A stretch of DNA of 6,951 nt, from the NCBI GenBank assembly GCA_900542425.1, contig UQNQ01000041.1:1-6951 (forward strand), in the 5' to 3' direction. The position numbers and the translations under genes were made by a program. The stretch's first letter is position 1. Each line of letters starts with the position of its first letter. The stretch is from an uncultured Eubacteriales bacterium (GTDB lineage Bacteria; Bacillota; Clostridia; Oscillospirales; CAG-272). Below the pieces are notes generated by a model that did not search any database, was not told the DNA's origin, and worked only from the letters and a program-made list of their open reading frames with translations. Below, piece by piece: positions 1 to 5,975 of the stretch.

Positions 1-1
1 T

Positions 2-85
2 TTTATGTTAAAAAATGGAAATTATAGCGGATTAGATAAGGAAATTAGGCAAAATAAGGGCGAAATAAACGCATTTCACATCTAA
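2..85 (+). CDS. Possible 3' end of a gene entering from the left
   Basis: One plus-strand frame is open from the window edge to a TAA at 83-85. It gives about 27 residues, hydrophilic and ending in NAFHI. An internal ATG at 5 has no ribosome site in view, so if real this is the tail of a longer gene. I recognise no family. It could equally be a chance open frame in AT-rich DNA. Confidence 0.2.
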   Translation, partial: FMLKNGNYSGLDKEIRQNKGEINAFHI

Positions 86-150
86 CATTTGTTGGAACAT
101 CAAAATATGTATGTTTAAGTTTTTTCAAACGCAACAATATGTTAGCTATA

Positions 151-179
151 TTGACAATTTAATGACATTTTGATAAAAT
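151..179 (+). promoter_or_regulatory. SigA-type promoter of the nucleotidyltransferase gene
   Basis: There is a perfect TTGACA -35 box at 151-156, a 17-base spacer, and a TAAAAT -10 box at 174-179 preceded by TG one base upstream (171-172), an extended -10. Transcription should begin near 186, leaving about 20 bases before the ATG at 206. The upstream in-frame ATG at 170 lies inside this promoter and so cannot be the start. Confidence 0.8.
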
Positions 180-205
180 GCTTTAAAAGCATTATAGGAG
201 TAATT

Positions 206-880
206 ATGTGGGTGAAAAAATTTGACGATGCTGTTGCGGAATATTCGGGAACAAAATGTAAGCAAACAACAGAAAAAATTTTAAATTATATAAAACAAAA
301 ATATCAGCCTATCAGCATTATTGTGTATGGTTCGTATGCAAATAAAACAAATGATGAAAGTAGTGATTTTGATGCTTTAGTTATATCTGATTGTGAAAAT
401 CAAAAACATGATATTTCCCTCGTCGAAGGTGTCCATCTAGATGTATATATTTACGATAAGGATTATTCCCGAAAAAATATCAATAATTTTGTTCATATAT
501 CTGACGGAATTATCGTTTACGACAACGATCAATTCGGAGAAAAATTTTTGAAAGAGGTAAGAGAAATTAAAAATTTTCTTACTTTAAAATCGGAAGAAGA
601 AATATTGTATGACATAGAATGGTGTAAAAAAATGTGTAATCGGGCAAAGAGGAATGATGCAGAAGGTCTTTTTCGATTGCATTGGGTATTGGTTGATAGT
701 TTGGAAATTTTTTGCAATATCAATAAAAAGATTTATGAGGGGCCGAAAAAAAGTTTAGCATTTATGAAAGATGAATATCCTGATGGATACAAAAGATATT
801 TCAATGCATTAAAAAAAGGTGATTTTGTTGAGATTGAGGGTTGGGTGCGTTATCTTGAAGAACTTACTCATAAAAAATGA
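206..880 (+). CDS. Nucleotidyltransferase-fold protein (MNT/KNT-like), 224 aa
   Basis: The N-terminal half is a minimal nucleotidyltransferase domain (about residues 20-105). It has the GS motif at 42-43 (YGSYA), the metal-binding pair D54 and D56 in SSDFDAL, and a third acidic residue D79 in HLDVYIY, so the catalytic set is complete. The C-terminal half (about 130-220) looks all-helical, with a conserved-looking stretch RLHWVLVDSLEIF (157-169) and EGPKKS (178-183), as in small single-chain nucleotidyltransferases. Such proteins transfer a nucleotide, often AMP, to a small molecule, a tRNA or a protein. The target here is not visible; aminoglycoside modification and toxin-antitoxin roles are both conceivable but not shown. 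The start at 206 is fixed by AGGAG at 196-200 and by the promoter overlapping the upstream ATG. The gene stands alone, with no partner on its strand. Its DNA is clearly more AT-rich than the operon at the right of the window, which suggests separate ancestry. Confidence 0.8.
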   Translation: MWVKKFDDAVAEYSGTKCKQTTEKILNYIKQKYQPISIIVYGSYANKTNDESSDFDALVISDCENQKHDISLVEGVHLDVYIYDKDYSRKNINNFVHISDGIIVYDNDQFGEKFLKEVREIKNFLTLKSEEEILYDIEWCKKMCNRAKRNDAEGLFRLHWVLVDSLEIFCNINKKIYEGPKKSLAFMKDEYPDGYKRYFNALKKGDFVEIEGWVRYLEELTHKK

Positions 881-1332
881 TGAGATAAAGTTTGATACAC
901 CTATTGTAATCTTAACTCCAATGGTTGGACGGCAATAAGTGTTTTTGTTTAAGCAATAAAACTTTGAAAAAGAATATCAATCGCCAATAATAACAAAGGT
1001 AGCATTTTTATCCACTAAACTCACCAGGCTGAGCCTGGACGCAGTTCGCGTTCTAAGCTCAGCTTTTTATTTTATCTTTTCGCTCGCGCTTGAAGAGAGT
1101 CTCTATTTTATAAACGCTTTCCAGTCAGAGTACTTAAGAACATTCGGCTTTTTTTCGATGATTGAATTTCGCTTGGTTCTATAAAAAAAGCGATAGATGG
1201 AGCGGTATTAAAAGAAAACGAGTTTTATACCATTCTGATTGAAGATAGATGTGCAGAAAACTTTTTAAATTATTTTTTATATATCTATATTACCTTTTGT
1301 CATGTAAAATATGGTTGTCAGGAGTTGATCGT
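881..1332 (+). other. Gene-poor stretch between 880 and 1333
   Basis: No convincing gene is present on either strand. It holds a terminator-like hairpin (1026-1075) and short open scraps only. On the minus strand, one frame ending at 1103-1105 reads about 32 residues finishing in LKYSDWKAFIK. On the plus strand, a scrap at roughly 1182-1330 includes AIDGAVLKENEFYTILIEDR. Neither has a start with a ribosome site, and I recognise neither. They may be relics of lost genes, in keeping with the broken genes downstream. Confidence 0.5.
1026..1075 (+). terminator. Intrinsic terminator-like hairpin
   Basis: GCTGAGC (1028-1034) pairs with GCTCAGC (1057-1063). An inner ACGC/GCGT helix (1039-1042 with 1048-1051) sits inside it, and TTTTTATTTT follows directly. 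It lies about 145 bases past the nucleotidyltransferase stop, with no gene between, so it can end that transcript. The flanking CCAGGCT/AGCCTGG repeat at 1024-1038 uses the same 5' arm and would compete with the main stem. Confidence 0.6.
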
Positions 1333-1608
1333 TTGAAGTACGAAAATGAAAAAGATATTTTTCCCGAACAATTACTTAAACAAATTCAAAAGTATACGTC
1401 GGGACGGTTGATCTATATCCCAGCAAGAGACAATAAACGGTGGTGGGGAGAGACCTCCGGATACAAACAATACTTGTTTGAACGTAATCAGGACATCAGG
1501 CAAAAATTCAATAAGGGCGCCAATATTGAACAGTTATCTGATGAATACGATCTTTCTGACGAATCAATTAAAAAATTGTTTATTCGAAAAAGGAGGTATG
1601 TTTCATAG
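1333..1608 (+). CDS. CD3324-family small HTH-like protein, 91 aa
   Basis: The product matches my knowledge of the CD3324 family of small Firmicute proteins. It has a DIFPEQLLKQIQKY helix near the start, the segment GRLIYIPARDNKRWWGE (about residues 22-38), and a C-terminal helix-turn-helix-like part, NIEQLSDEYDLSDESIKKLF (about 66-85), resembling the recognition part of Mor/sigma-like HTH domains. The family is presumed to bind DNA, but no target is established that I know of. The start is TTG at 1333, set by AGGAG at 1320-1324 with 8 bases of spacing. The upstream ATG at 1249 in the same frame has no ribosome site and adds a hydrophobic stretch foreign to the family. Length is normal for the family, so the gene looks intact although its neighbours downstream are broken. 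It ends inside the leader of the next, decayed, reading frame. Confidence 0.8.
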   Translation: MKYENEKDIFPEQLLKQIQKYTSGRLIYIPARDNKRWWGETSGYKQYLFERNQDIRQKFNKGANIEQLSDEYDLSDESIKKLFIRKRRYVS

Positions 1609-1718
1609 AAAACAAATGTACATTATCATCTGCAAAAGAATATGTAGCAAATGGAAAAATTGAAGAATGAATTCATAAATATCTGCTATCTGACGGGCAC
1701 AATGCAGAATATTTATGA
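1605..1718 (+). pseudogene. Decayed relic translationally coupled to the CD3324-family gene
   Basis: A strong AGGAGG (1591-1596) near the end of the upstream gene is followed, 8 bases on, by a frame reading LSSAKEYVANGKIEE, a TGA at 1668-1670, then IHKYLLSDGHNAEYL and another TGA at 1716-1718. The first triplet at the expected start is ATA, one base from ATG. The internal TGA is one base from TGG. With Trp restored, the segment reads EEWIHKYLLSDGHN, which resembles from memory the N-terminus of clostridial hypothetical proteins with a ParB-like domain. The remainder, normally well over 100 residues, is missing. What is seen is the interrupted coding-like frame; the family name is a weak recollection. 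Confidence 0.5.
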
Positions 1719-1750
1719 AAAATCTACTCTTTGATATGACCTAATTTTTT

Positions 1751-1945
1751 ATGAATATCTTTGTCAGTGCGGAGGATTTGCCGCATATTTTTGAGCGGTT
1801 TTATCGGGCGGATAAAGCTCGGAGTGTTGGCGGATACGGACTTGGACTTTCCATCGCGAAAAATCTTGCGGAAATGCTTGGCGGAGAAATCCGTGTACAA
1901 AGTGATATGCGGGGAACAACCTTTACCGTTTTTTTGAAAGGTTAA
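1751..1945 (+). pseudogene. C-terminal scrap of a sensor histidine kinase
   Basis: This frame encodes only the last part of a HATPase_c (GHKL ATP-binding) domain. The F box is PHIFERFYRADKARS (about residues 11-25) and the G2 box GGYGLGLSIAKNLAEMLGG (27-45), followed by the usual closing strand GTTFTVFLKG. The sensor, membrane, DHp phospho-acceptor histidine, N box and G1 box are all absent. An in-frame TAA at 1742-1744 closes the frame just upstream, and family similarity begins at about residue 5. A whole kinase would need about 250 or more further residues, so this cannot be functional. The short stretch looks less AT-rich than its surroundings, as expected of a fragment from another gene. 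There is no response regulator nearby. Confidence 0.9.
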
Positions 1946-1964
1946 AATTTTGTTCGTTTATTGT

Positions 1965-2037
1965 AGAAAAAGCAAATTTTTCTCTATAACTTATGGATAT
2001 GCTTTTCCCATGGCTTTAGGACAAGAGAGGCTTGTCC
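1965..2037. repeat. Two short hairpins in the gap after the kinase scrap
   Basis: AGAAAAA (1965-1971) pairs with TTTTTCT (1977-1983), a weak AT stem that could act as a poor terminator on either strand. GGACAAG (2019-2025) pairs with CTTGTCC (2031-2037) around a 5-base loop, with no T run beside it. The rest of 1946-2113 shows nothing gene-like. Confidence 0.35.
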
Positions 2038-2113
2038 GTCGGAATGATAACCTGTATAGTTTATGATCTTTTTCTGTTTTTTAATGGAAATATTTTCTTC
2101 CAAAAGCTATGTA

Positions 2114-2134
2114 CCACCGCCTTGAAGGCGGTGG
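2114..2134 (-). terminator. GC-rich palindrome just past the vWA gene
   Basis: CCACCGCC (2114-2121) and GGCGGTGG (2127-2134) form an 8-base, almost all G-C stem; counting the centre, the arms are 10-base perfect complements. It lies 16 bases after the vWA stop, the right place for a terminator. On that strand it is followed by TACATAGCTTTT, without an immediate T run, so it is an atypical terminator. It may instead be a transcript-end stabiliser or a palindromic end of an IS200/IS605-type element. Confidence 0.5.
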
Positions 2135-2150
2135 ACAGAAGCAGCAGAAC

Positions 2151-3530
2151 TTACATCGTGAGCATAGATTCGCAGCAGCGATAATCGGTATCGATATAAT
2201 GAGCGATAAAACGTGCCTTGAAATTTCGCTGATTGCAAATTGCTTGTGCGTTTCCGGATACATCTAAATCTTCCGGTACGACAAAGCGGATACATTTGAC
2301 AATCACATCACGGCAAGACGGATGACTATGCGCAGGGATGGTCATCATTTTTGCGCCGCGCTGGTATTCCATGCCGTTTTCATCTTCTTCCGTAAGGATT
2401 GCTGCGAAGGCAACACGTTTTCCGGGACAGACATTTTTGATGGTTACATCCATTTGAATGATTCTTCCGAGAGAATCCAAATAAACCTCGCCCATATCGA
2501 CCACAACAGAATCGGTACATCCGTCGACAGAAAAATCAACTGGAATGGGGCATGCTTCCGGCTTTACAATTACGTCGCATTCCACGGAAACAGTAGGAGC
2601 CGGGAATGTGACGGAGTTTCCTTCTGTATCGGTATAGGTGATGGATTGATTTACTAGTTTTGTGCCCGGTGTTTGAGCAGTATGACGGACAAAGAATTCC
2701 AGTACCGCACTTTCGCTGGCTGTAACGCCAAGCTCTGGAATATTCCATCTCAGTGAAGTGGAATTGAGCATGGTAGCGGTTCCTTTATTTGGATTGAGGA
2801 CGCTTGTGATTACAAAATCGGAATTCACAACTTCATCGATGACAATATCGGTAGCACCGGTTTTGGAAATATTGGCTGCTAATTCGGCGAAAAGCTCTTC
2901 AAGCTCCGCAGAATCGGGAGTAATTGCTACATGAGATGCATCGGGATCGGTAGCCCATTCGTTCAAAGCATTGACATTCAGTCCATCTGATCCGATAAGA
3001 CCGATGCAGTAAATAATGATTCCCTGTGATCTTGCTTCGGCAGCCACAGGAGCAGGGGGAGATCCGGCGGTTGTGTTGCCGTCTGTGAACATTACAATGA
3101 CTTTTGCATTGCTGGACGCGGGATCAAAAAGCTGGATTGCCTTTGTAAATGCATCCGCATGATTGGTGCTTCCTCCCGCCGTGATAGAATCCACAGCGTT
3201 TTTCAGTGTATCAACTGAGGTAATCAGCTGTGTGTTTGCAGTGGCGGTAGTGGCGAAGCTGACAATTCCGATACGGCTTCCGGAGCCTATCTGACCATCT
3301 GCGACGCCGTCTGTTGCTTCTTCAATGATATCGATGAAAGTTTTGGCGCCGGTTTTCATATTGGCAAGCGGCGTACCGGTCATGCTGCCGGATCGGTCCA
3401 AAACAAGAACAATATCAGTAGGATTGCTGATAATGTCCGGGGCAGCCGTCAGCGCCAGCGTTACACGCAGAGAGCCGTCGCAGTCGATCCGGTCGGCACT
3501 AATCACTTTATTTGAATTTGTAACACCCAT
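2151..3530 (-). CDS. vWA-domain protein with cysteine-rich C-terminus, 459 aa
   Basis: Residues about 38-222 form a vWA domain with all MIDAS elements: DRSGS at 45-49 (D45, S47, S49), T122 in GGST, and D150 in FTDG. It should bind a divalent metal and, through it, a protein ligand. Residues about 225-318 look like a beta-rich Ig-like module (VVNSDFVITSVL to VTFPAPTVSVEC). The C-terminal part (about 318-459) carries nine cysteines (318, 327, 338, 368, 406, 413, 432, 452, 453), ending in a CC pair. There is no signal peptide, membrane segment or sorting motif, so it is predicted cytoplasmic or exported by an unrecognised route. This is a puzzle, because vWA plus Ig-like modules usually act outside the cell. 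I recall similar uncharacterised vWA proteins with the same opening in other Clostridia, function unknown. The ATG is set by AAGGAGG 9 bases upstream. The gene is alone on its strand; the AAA+ ATPase partner common for cytoplasmic vWA proteins (MoxR type) is not in the window. Confidence 0.85.
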   Translation of the reverse strand: MGVTNSNKVISADRIDCDGSLRVTLALTAAPDIISNPTDIVLVLDRSGSMTGTPLANMKTGAKTFIDIIEEATDGVADGQIGSGSRIGIVSFATTATANTQLITSVDTLKNAVDSITAGGSTNHADAFTKAIQLFDPASSNAKVIVMFTDGNTTAGSPPAPVAAEARSQGIIIYCIGLIGSDGLNVNALNEWATDPDASHVAITPDSAELEELFAELAANISKTGATDIVIDEVVNSDFVITSVLNPNKGTATMLNSTSLRWNIPELGVTASESAVLEFFVRHTAQTPGTKLVNQSITYTDTEGNSVTFPAPTVSVECDVIVKPEACPIPVDFSVDGCTDSVVVDMGEVYLDSLGRIIQMDVTIKNVCPGKRVAFAAILTEEDENGMEYQRGAKMMTIPAHSHPSCRDVIVKCIRFVVPEDLDVSGNAQAICNQRNFKARFIAHYIDTDYRCCESMLTM

Positions 3531-3539
3531 AGGTTGTTA

Positions 3540-3561
3540 CCTCCTTCCGGGGAAATTCCCC
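3540..3561 (-). promoter_or_regulatory. Ribosome site and palindrome before the vWA gene
   Basis: The complement of 3540-3546 is AAGGAGG, a near-perfect Shine-Dalgarno sequence. Three bases further upstream, GGGGAAATTCCCC (3549-3561) is a perfect palindrome. It could be an operator or an RNA stem shielding the ribosome site; which one is not shown. I find no convincing -35/-10 pair for the vWA gene between 3562 and 3726, and nothing else is seen in that gap. Confidence 0.5.
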
Positions 3562-3726
3562 ATAGCATGTTATGCAGAGGGCACATTCTTGGACACAAAT
3601 CTGAGAGCTTTTCGCAGCTTGTTTTTTGTTTATCAGAAAATATGCTTTGCTTTGTTTTTATGTTTTGAATTTGACGGGCCGGATAAAAAAATCAAACAGA
3701 AAATTTGATATTTCCCCCGAAAAGCC

Positions 3727-3755
3727 TTGACAAAGGAATCGGTTTCATGTAAAAT
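3727..3755 (+). promoter_or_regulatory. SigA-type promoter of the T-box/ABC operon
   Basis: A perfect TTGACA (3727-3732), a 17-base spacer and TAAAAT (3750-3755) make a strong housekeeping promoter. Transcription should begin around 3762, about 20 bases before the first helix of the T-box leader, which is the expected arrangement. No operator overlaps it, so control appears to rest on the leader RNA. Confidence 0.85.
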
Positions 3756-3761
3756 AATTGT

Positions 3762-4060
3762 ATCATTTTTATGAAATATAAAAAAGCTGTGACCAGAAAG
3801 AGTAGAATATCGGAACGCGTCAAGAGAGTTGTCGTAAGGTGCAAGACAACCGCAAGTAAGGCATTCGAATACACTCTGTGAGCTTTGCGCCGAACCGAAT
3901 CAGAAAAGAATCCGGATAAGACGCAACGGGAGAGACCGTTATATCGAAAAGCATGCTTTGGTTGCATGCTTATGGAGTCCATATGTGTAAGCATATGGAA
4001 AAACAAGGTGGTAACGCGGATATTTCGCCCTCGTACAAATGTGCGGGGGCGTTTTTATTA
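3762..4060 (+). promoter_or_regulatory. T-box riboswitch leader, specifier UAC (Tyr)
   Basis: All main T-box parts are visible. Stem I is closed by AAAGCT (3783-3788) with AGCTTT (3881-3886). Its specifier loop has AGTA (3801-3804) facing GAA-TAC-A (3867-3873) and is capped by GAAT/ATTC (3805-3808 with 3863-3866). The distal arm is GTTGTC/GACAAC (3828-3833 with 3845-3850) around the conserved GGTGCAA. Further hairpins follow: AACGG/CCGTT (3925-3940), AGCATGC/GCATGCT (3950-3970) and TCCATATG/CATATGGA (3978-3999). The T-box sequence is AAGGTGGTAACGCGG (4005-4019). The antiterminator has AGG/CCT, a 7-base bulge TGGTAAC and GCG/CGC. Uncharged tRNA should pair by its anticodon with UAC and by its NCCA end with UGGU, favouring read-through. 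Both contacts fit tRNA-Tyr (discriminator A). UGG, the Trp codon, does not occur in the loop. I did not fold the RNA by computer. Confidence 0.9.
4026..4056 (+). terminator. T-box regulated terminator
   Basis: CGCCCTCGTAC (4026-4036) pairs with GTGCGGGGGCG (4041-4051) through G-C pairs and two G-T pairs, and TTTTT follows. Its 5' arm contains CGCCCT, the same bases that close the antiterminator with AGG and GCG of the T-box sequence, so the two structures exclude each other. This is the off state when the tRNA is charged. Confidence 0.9.
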
Positions 4061-4091
4061 AATTTTATCAATTGAAAGGAAGAAATTGAAA

Positions 4092-5060
4092 ATGAAATCA
4101 TGGATGAAAATGATAGCAATTCTTCTGGTACTGTCGATTTTCTCACTTGCACTGGTATCCTGCGGCAAGGGCGAGAAATATGTAATCGGTATCAGTCAGC
4201 AGCAGCCGCATGTTGCGCTTGATAAGGCGACAGAAGGGTTCAAGCAGGCTCTTATTGACAAACTTGGTGAAGAGAATGTGGAATTTGAACTGCAGAATGC
4301 GCAGGGAGACTCCAATACCTGTGTCACCATCGCTAACAGCTTTGTTTCCCAAAATGTAGATCTTATTATGGCAAACGGCACATCCGCGCTTCAGGCTGCG
4401 GCAAATGCCACGACGACCATTCCGATCCTTGGGACTTCTATTACAGAATATGGTGTTGCCTTGAAAATTGAAGATTTCAACGGTACGGTTGGCAGTAATA
4501 TTTCCGGAACCTCCGATCTTGCACCGCTTGATGAGCAGGCACAGATGATTCTTGATCTTTTCCCGGAGGCGAAAAAAGTCGGACTTCTTTATTGCTCTGC
4601 GGAGCCGAACTCTGTTTATCAGGTGGAAGTTGTTAAGGCTTATCTTGAAGCAAGAGGTATCACTTGTGCGGAGTATACATTCTCTGATACCAATGATGTT
4701 TCTCTTGTAACGGAACGCGCTACCGACGAGAGTGATGTGATTTATATTCCGACAGACAACACGGCGGCAACTTGTACGTCGACGATCGATAATATTGCAC
4801 GTCCGAAAAAAGTGCCGATCATTGCCGGTGAGGAAGGTATTTGCTCCGGATGCGGTGTCGCTGCGTTTTCCATCAGTTATTATGAAATTGGTTACAAGAC
4901 AGGTGAGATGGCTGCTGATATTCTTACCGGAAAAGCGGATATTGCCACAATGGCAATCGAATATGATCCGAATCCTGTGAAGAAATATAATAAAGAAATC
5001 TGTGAGGAACTCGGTATTTCGATTCCCGAGGGATATACGGCAATTGAAATGGGAGAATAA
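4092..5060 (+). CDS. TrpX-family ABC transporter substrate-binding lipoprotein, 322 aa
   Basis: The first 24 residues are a lipoprotein signal: MKSWMKM, a hydrophobic core, then the lipobox LVSC with C24 as the lipidated residue. The mature protein should sit on the outer face of the membrane and hand its ligand to the permease. The body (about 30-318) is the ABC_sub_bind (PF04392) two-lobe fold, with typical phrases YVIGISQQQPHVALDKATEGF near the start, LIMANGTSALQAA, FPEAKKVGLLYCSAEPNS, DVIYIPTDNTAAT and VPIIAGEEG. It is of normal length. I prefer ATG 4092, with AAGGAAG 9 bases before it, over the TTG at 4086. Family members are usually linked to tryptophan, but the leader here senses tRNA-Tyr, so tyrosine or a broader aromatic range is likely. 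The mature chain has no Trp and 13 Tyr, which is weak evidence in the other direction. It is the first gene of a tight three-gene operon. Confidence 0.88.
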   Translation: MKSWMKMIAILLVLSIFSLALVSCGKGEKYVIGISQQQPHVALDKATEGFKQALIDKLGEENVEFELQNAQGDSNTCVTIANSFVSQNVDLIMANGTSALQAAANATTTIPILGTSITEYGVALKIEDFNGTVGSNISGTSDLAPLDEQAQMILDLFPEAKKVGLLYCSAEPNSVYQVEVVKAYLEARGITCAEYTFSDTNDVSLVTERATDESDVIYIPTDNTAATCTSTIDNIARPKKVPIIAGEEGICSGCGVAAFSISYYEIGYKTGEMAADILTGKADIATMAIEYDPNPVKKYNKEICEELGISIPEGYTAIEMGE

Positions 5061-5063
5061 AAA

Positions 5064-5975
5064 ATGGGTGGTTGGCTGAGCGCTCTGCCGGGCGCCGTTG
5101 CTCAAGGAATGATTTGGGGCATTATGGCAATCGGCGTTTACATTACCTATAAGATATTGGATATCGCGGATTTGACCGTGGACGGGTCCATGTGTACCGG
5201 CGCTGCCGTATGTACCATGCTGATGCTGTCCGGCGTCAATGTATGGCTTGCCATACTGGTTGCGATTCTGGCAGGAATGCTTGCCGGACTTCTTACAGGA
5301 ATTTTTCATACGTTTATGGGAATTCCGGCAATTCTCGCCGGAATTCTGACCCAGCTGATTTTGTGGTCGGTAAATCTTATCATCATGGGAAAATCCAATC
5401 AAGCATTGCCGGCTCGCAGCTTTTATGTGCTCGTTACTCAGCTGAAAAAGTGGGAAACGCTGCTTGCCCTCGTCGCTTTCTGTGCTGTTTTAATGGTCAT
5501 TTTGTATTGGTTTTTCGGAACGGAACTGGGCTCGTCCATCCGTGCTACCGGTTGCAATATCGGTATGAGCCGTGCGCAGGGAATCAATACGGATTTCAAT
5601 AAGATCCTCGGACTTATGATTTCAAACGGCATCGTGGCACTTTCTGGTGCGCTGCTCGCACAGTATCAGGGTGCGGCGGATATCAGCATGGGGCGTGGCG
5701 CCATCGTCACCGGACTTGCTGCTGTCATCATAGGAGAGGCGATTTTCTCGAGGATCCTGCGTAACTTTGCTATGCGTCTGCTTGCTGTTGTTTTTGGTGG
5801 TGTGATTTATTTTATCGTTTATCAGACGGTTGTATATTTGGGACTGAATACCGATTATTTGAAGATGCTTTCGGCCCTGGTTGTGGCGGTATTCCTTGCA
5901 ATACCATATCTGAAGACGAAATATTTTTCCGGAAGGATAAAAAGGAAAGGGGACGGAGGAAATGCTGGAGCTTAA
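5064..5975 (+). CDS. TrpY-family ABC transporter permease, 303 aa
   Basis: An integral membrane protein of the BPD_transp_2 family (PF02653, LivH/RbsC-like). Hydrophobic segments lie at about 11-30, 46-80, 86-108, 132-151, 180-200, 212-228, 236-258 and 264-282, giving eight or nine spans. The motif GTELGSSIRATGCNIGMSRAQGI (about 152-174) corresponds to the cytoplasmic coupling region of this family, where the ATPase docks. An early DLTVDGSM (36-43) is typical of this subgroup. The tail is short and basic (KTKYFSGRIKRK). GGGAGA at 5051-5056 is the ribosome site, and only 3 bases separate it from the stop of the binding-protein gene. Its end overlaps the ATPase gene by 14 bases. It presumably works as a homodimer with two ATPase subunits and moves the same ligand as the binding protein. 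Confidence 0.88.
   Translation: MGGWLSALPGAVAQGMIWGIMAIGVYITYKILDIADLTVDGSMCTGAAVCTMLMLSGVNVWLAILVAILAGMLAGLLTGIFHTFMGIPAILAGILTQLILWSVNLIIMGKSNQALPARSFYVLVTQLKKWETLLALVAFCAVLMVILYWFFGTELGSSIRATGCNIGMSRAQGINTDFNKILGLMISNGIVALSGALLAQYQGAADISMGRGAIVTGLAAVIIGEAIFSRILRNFAMRLLAVVFGGVIYFIVYQTVVYLGLNTDYLKMLSALVVAVFLAIPYLKTKYFSGRIKRKGDGGNAGA

Noticed and set aside
170..205. Upstream start for the nucleotidyltransferase at 170
   Set aside because: This ATG lies within the spacer and -10 region of the gene's own promoter and would not be transcribed. ATG 206 has AGGAG at the right distance.
1249..1332. Upstream start at 1249 for the CD3324-family gene
   Set aside because: There is no ribosome site. 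The added 28 residues are hydrophobic and cysteine-containing, unlike the family, and TTG 1333 has AGGAG 8 bases before it.
3870..3875. Reading the specifier as ACA (Thr) or another shifted codon
   Set aside because: The AGTA/GAA loop frame and the purine expected after the codon place UAC directly. A shift by one or more bases breaks both.
4143..5402. A 419-residue open frame on the minus strand
   Set aside because: It lies opposite the binding-protein and permease genes, has an unnatural composition rich in His, Asn and Arg, shows no family motif and has no ribosome site. It is a shadow frame.
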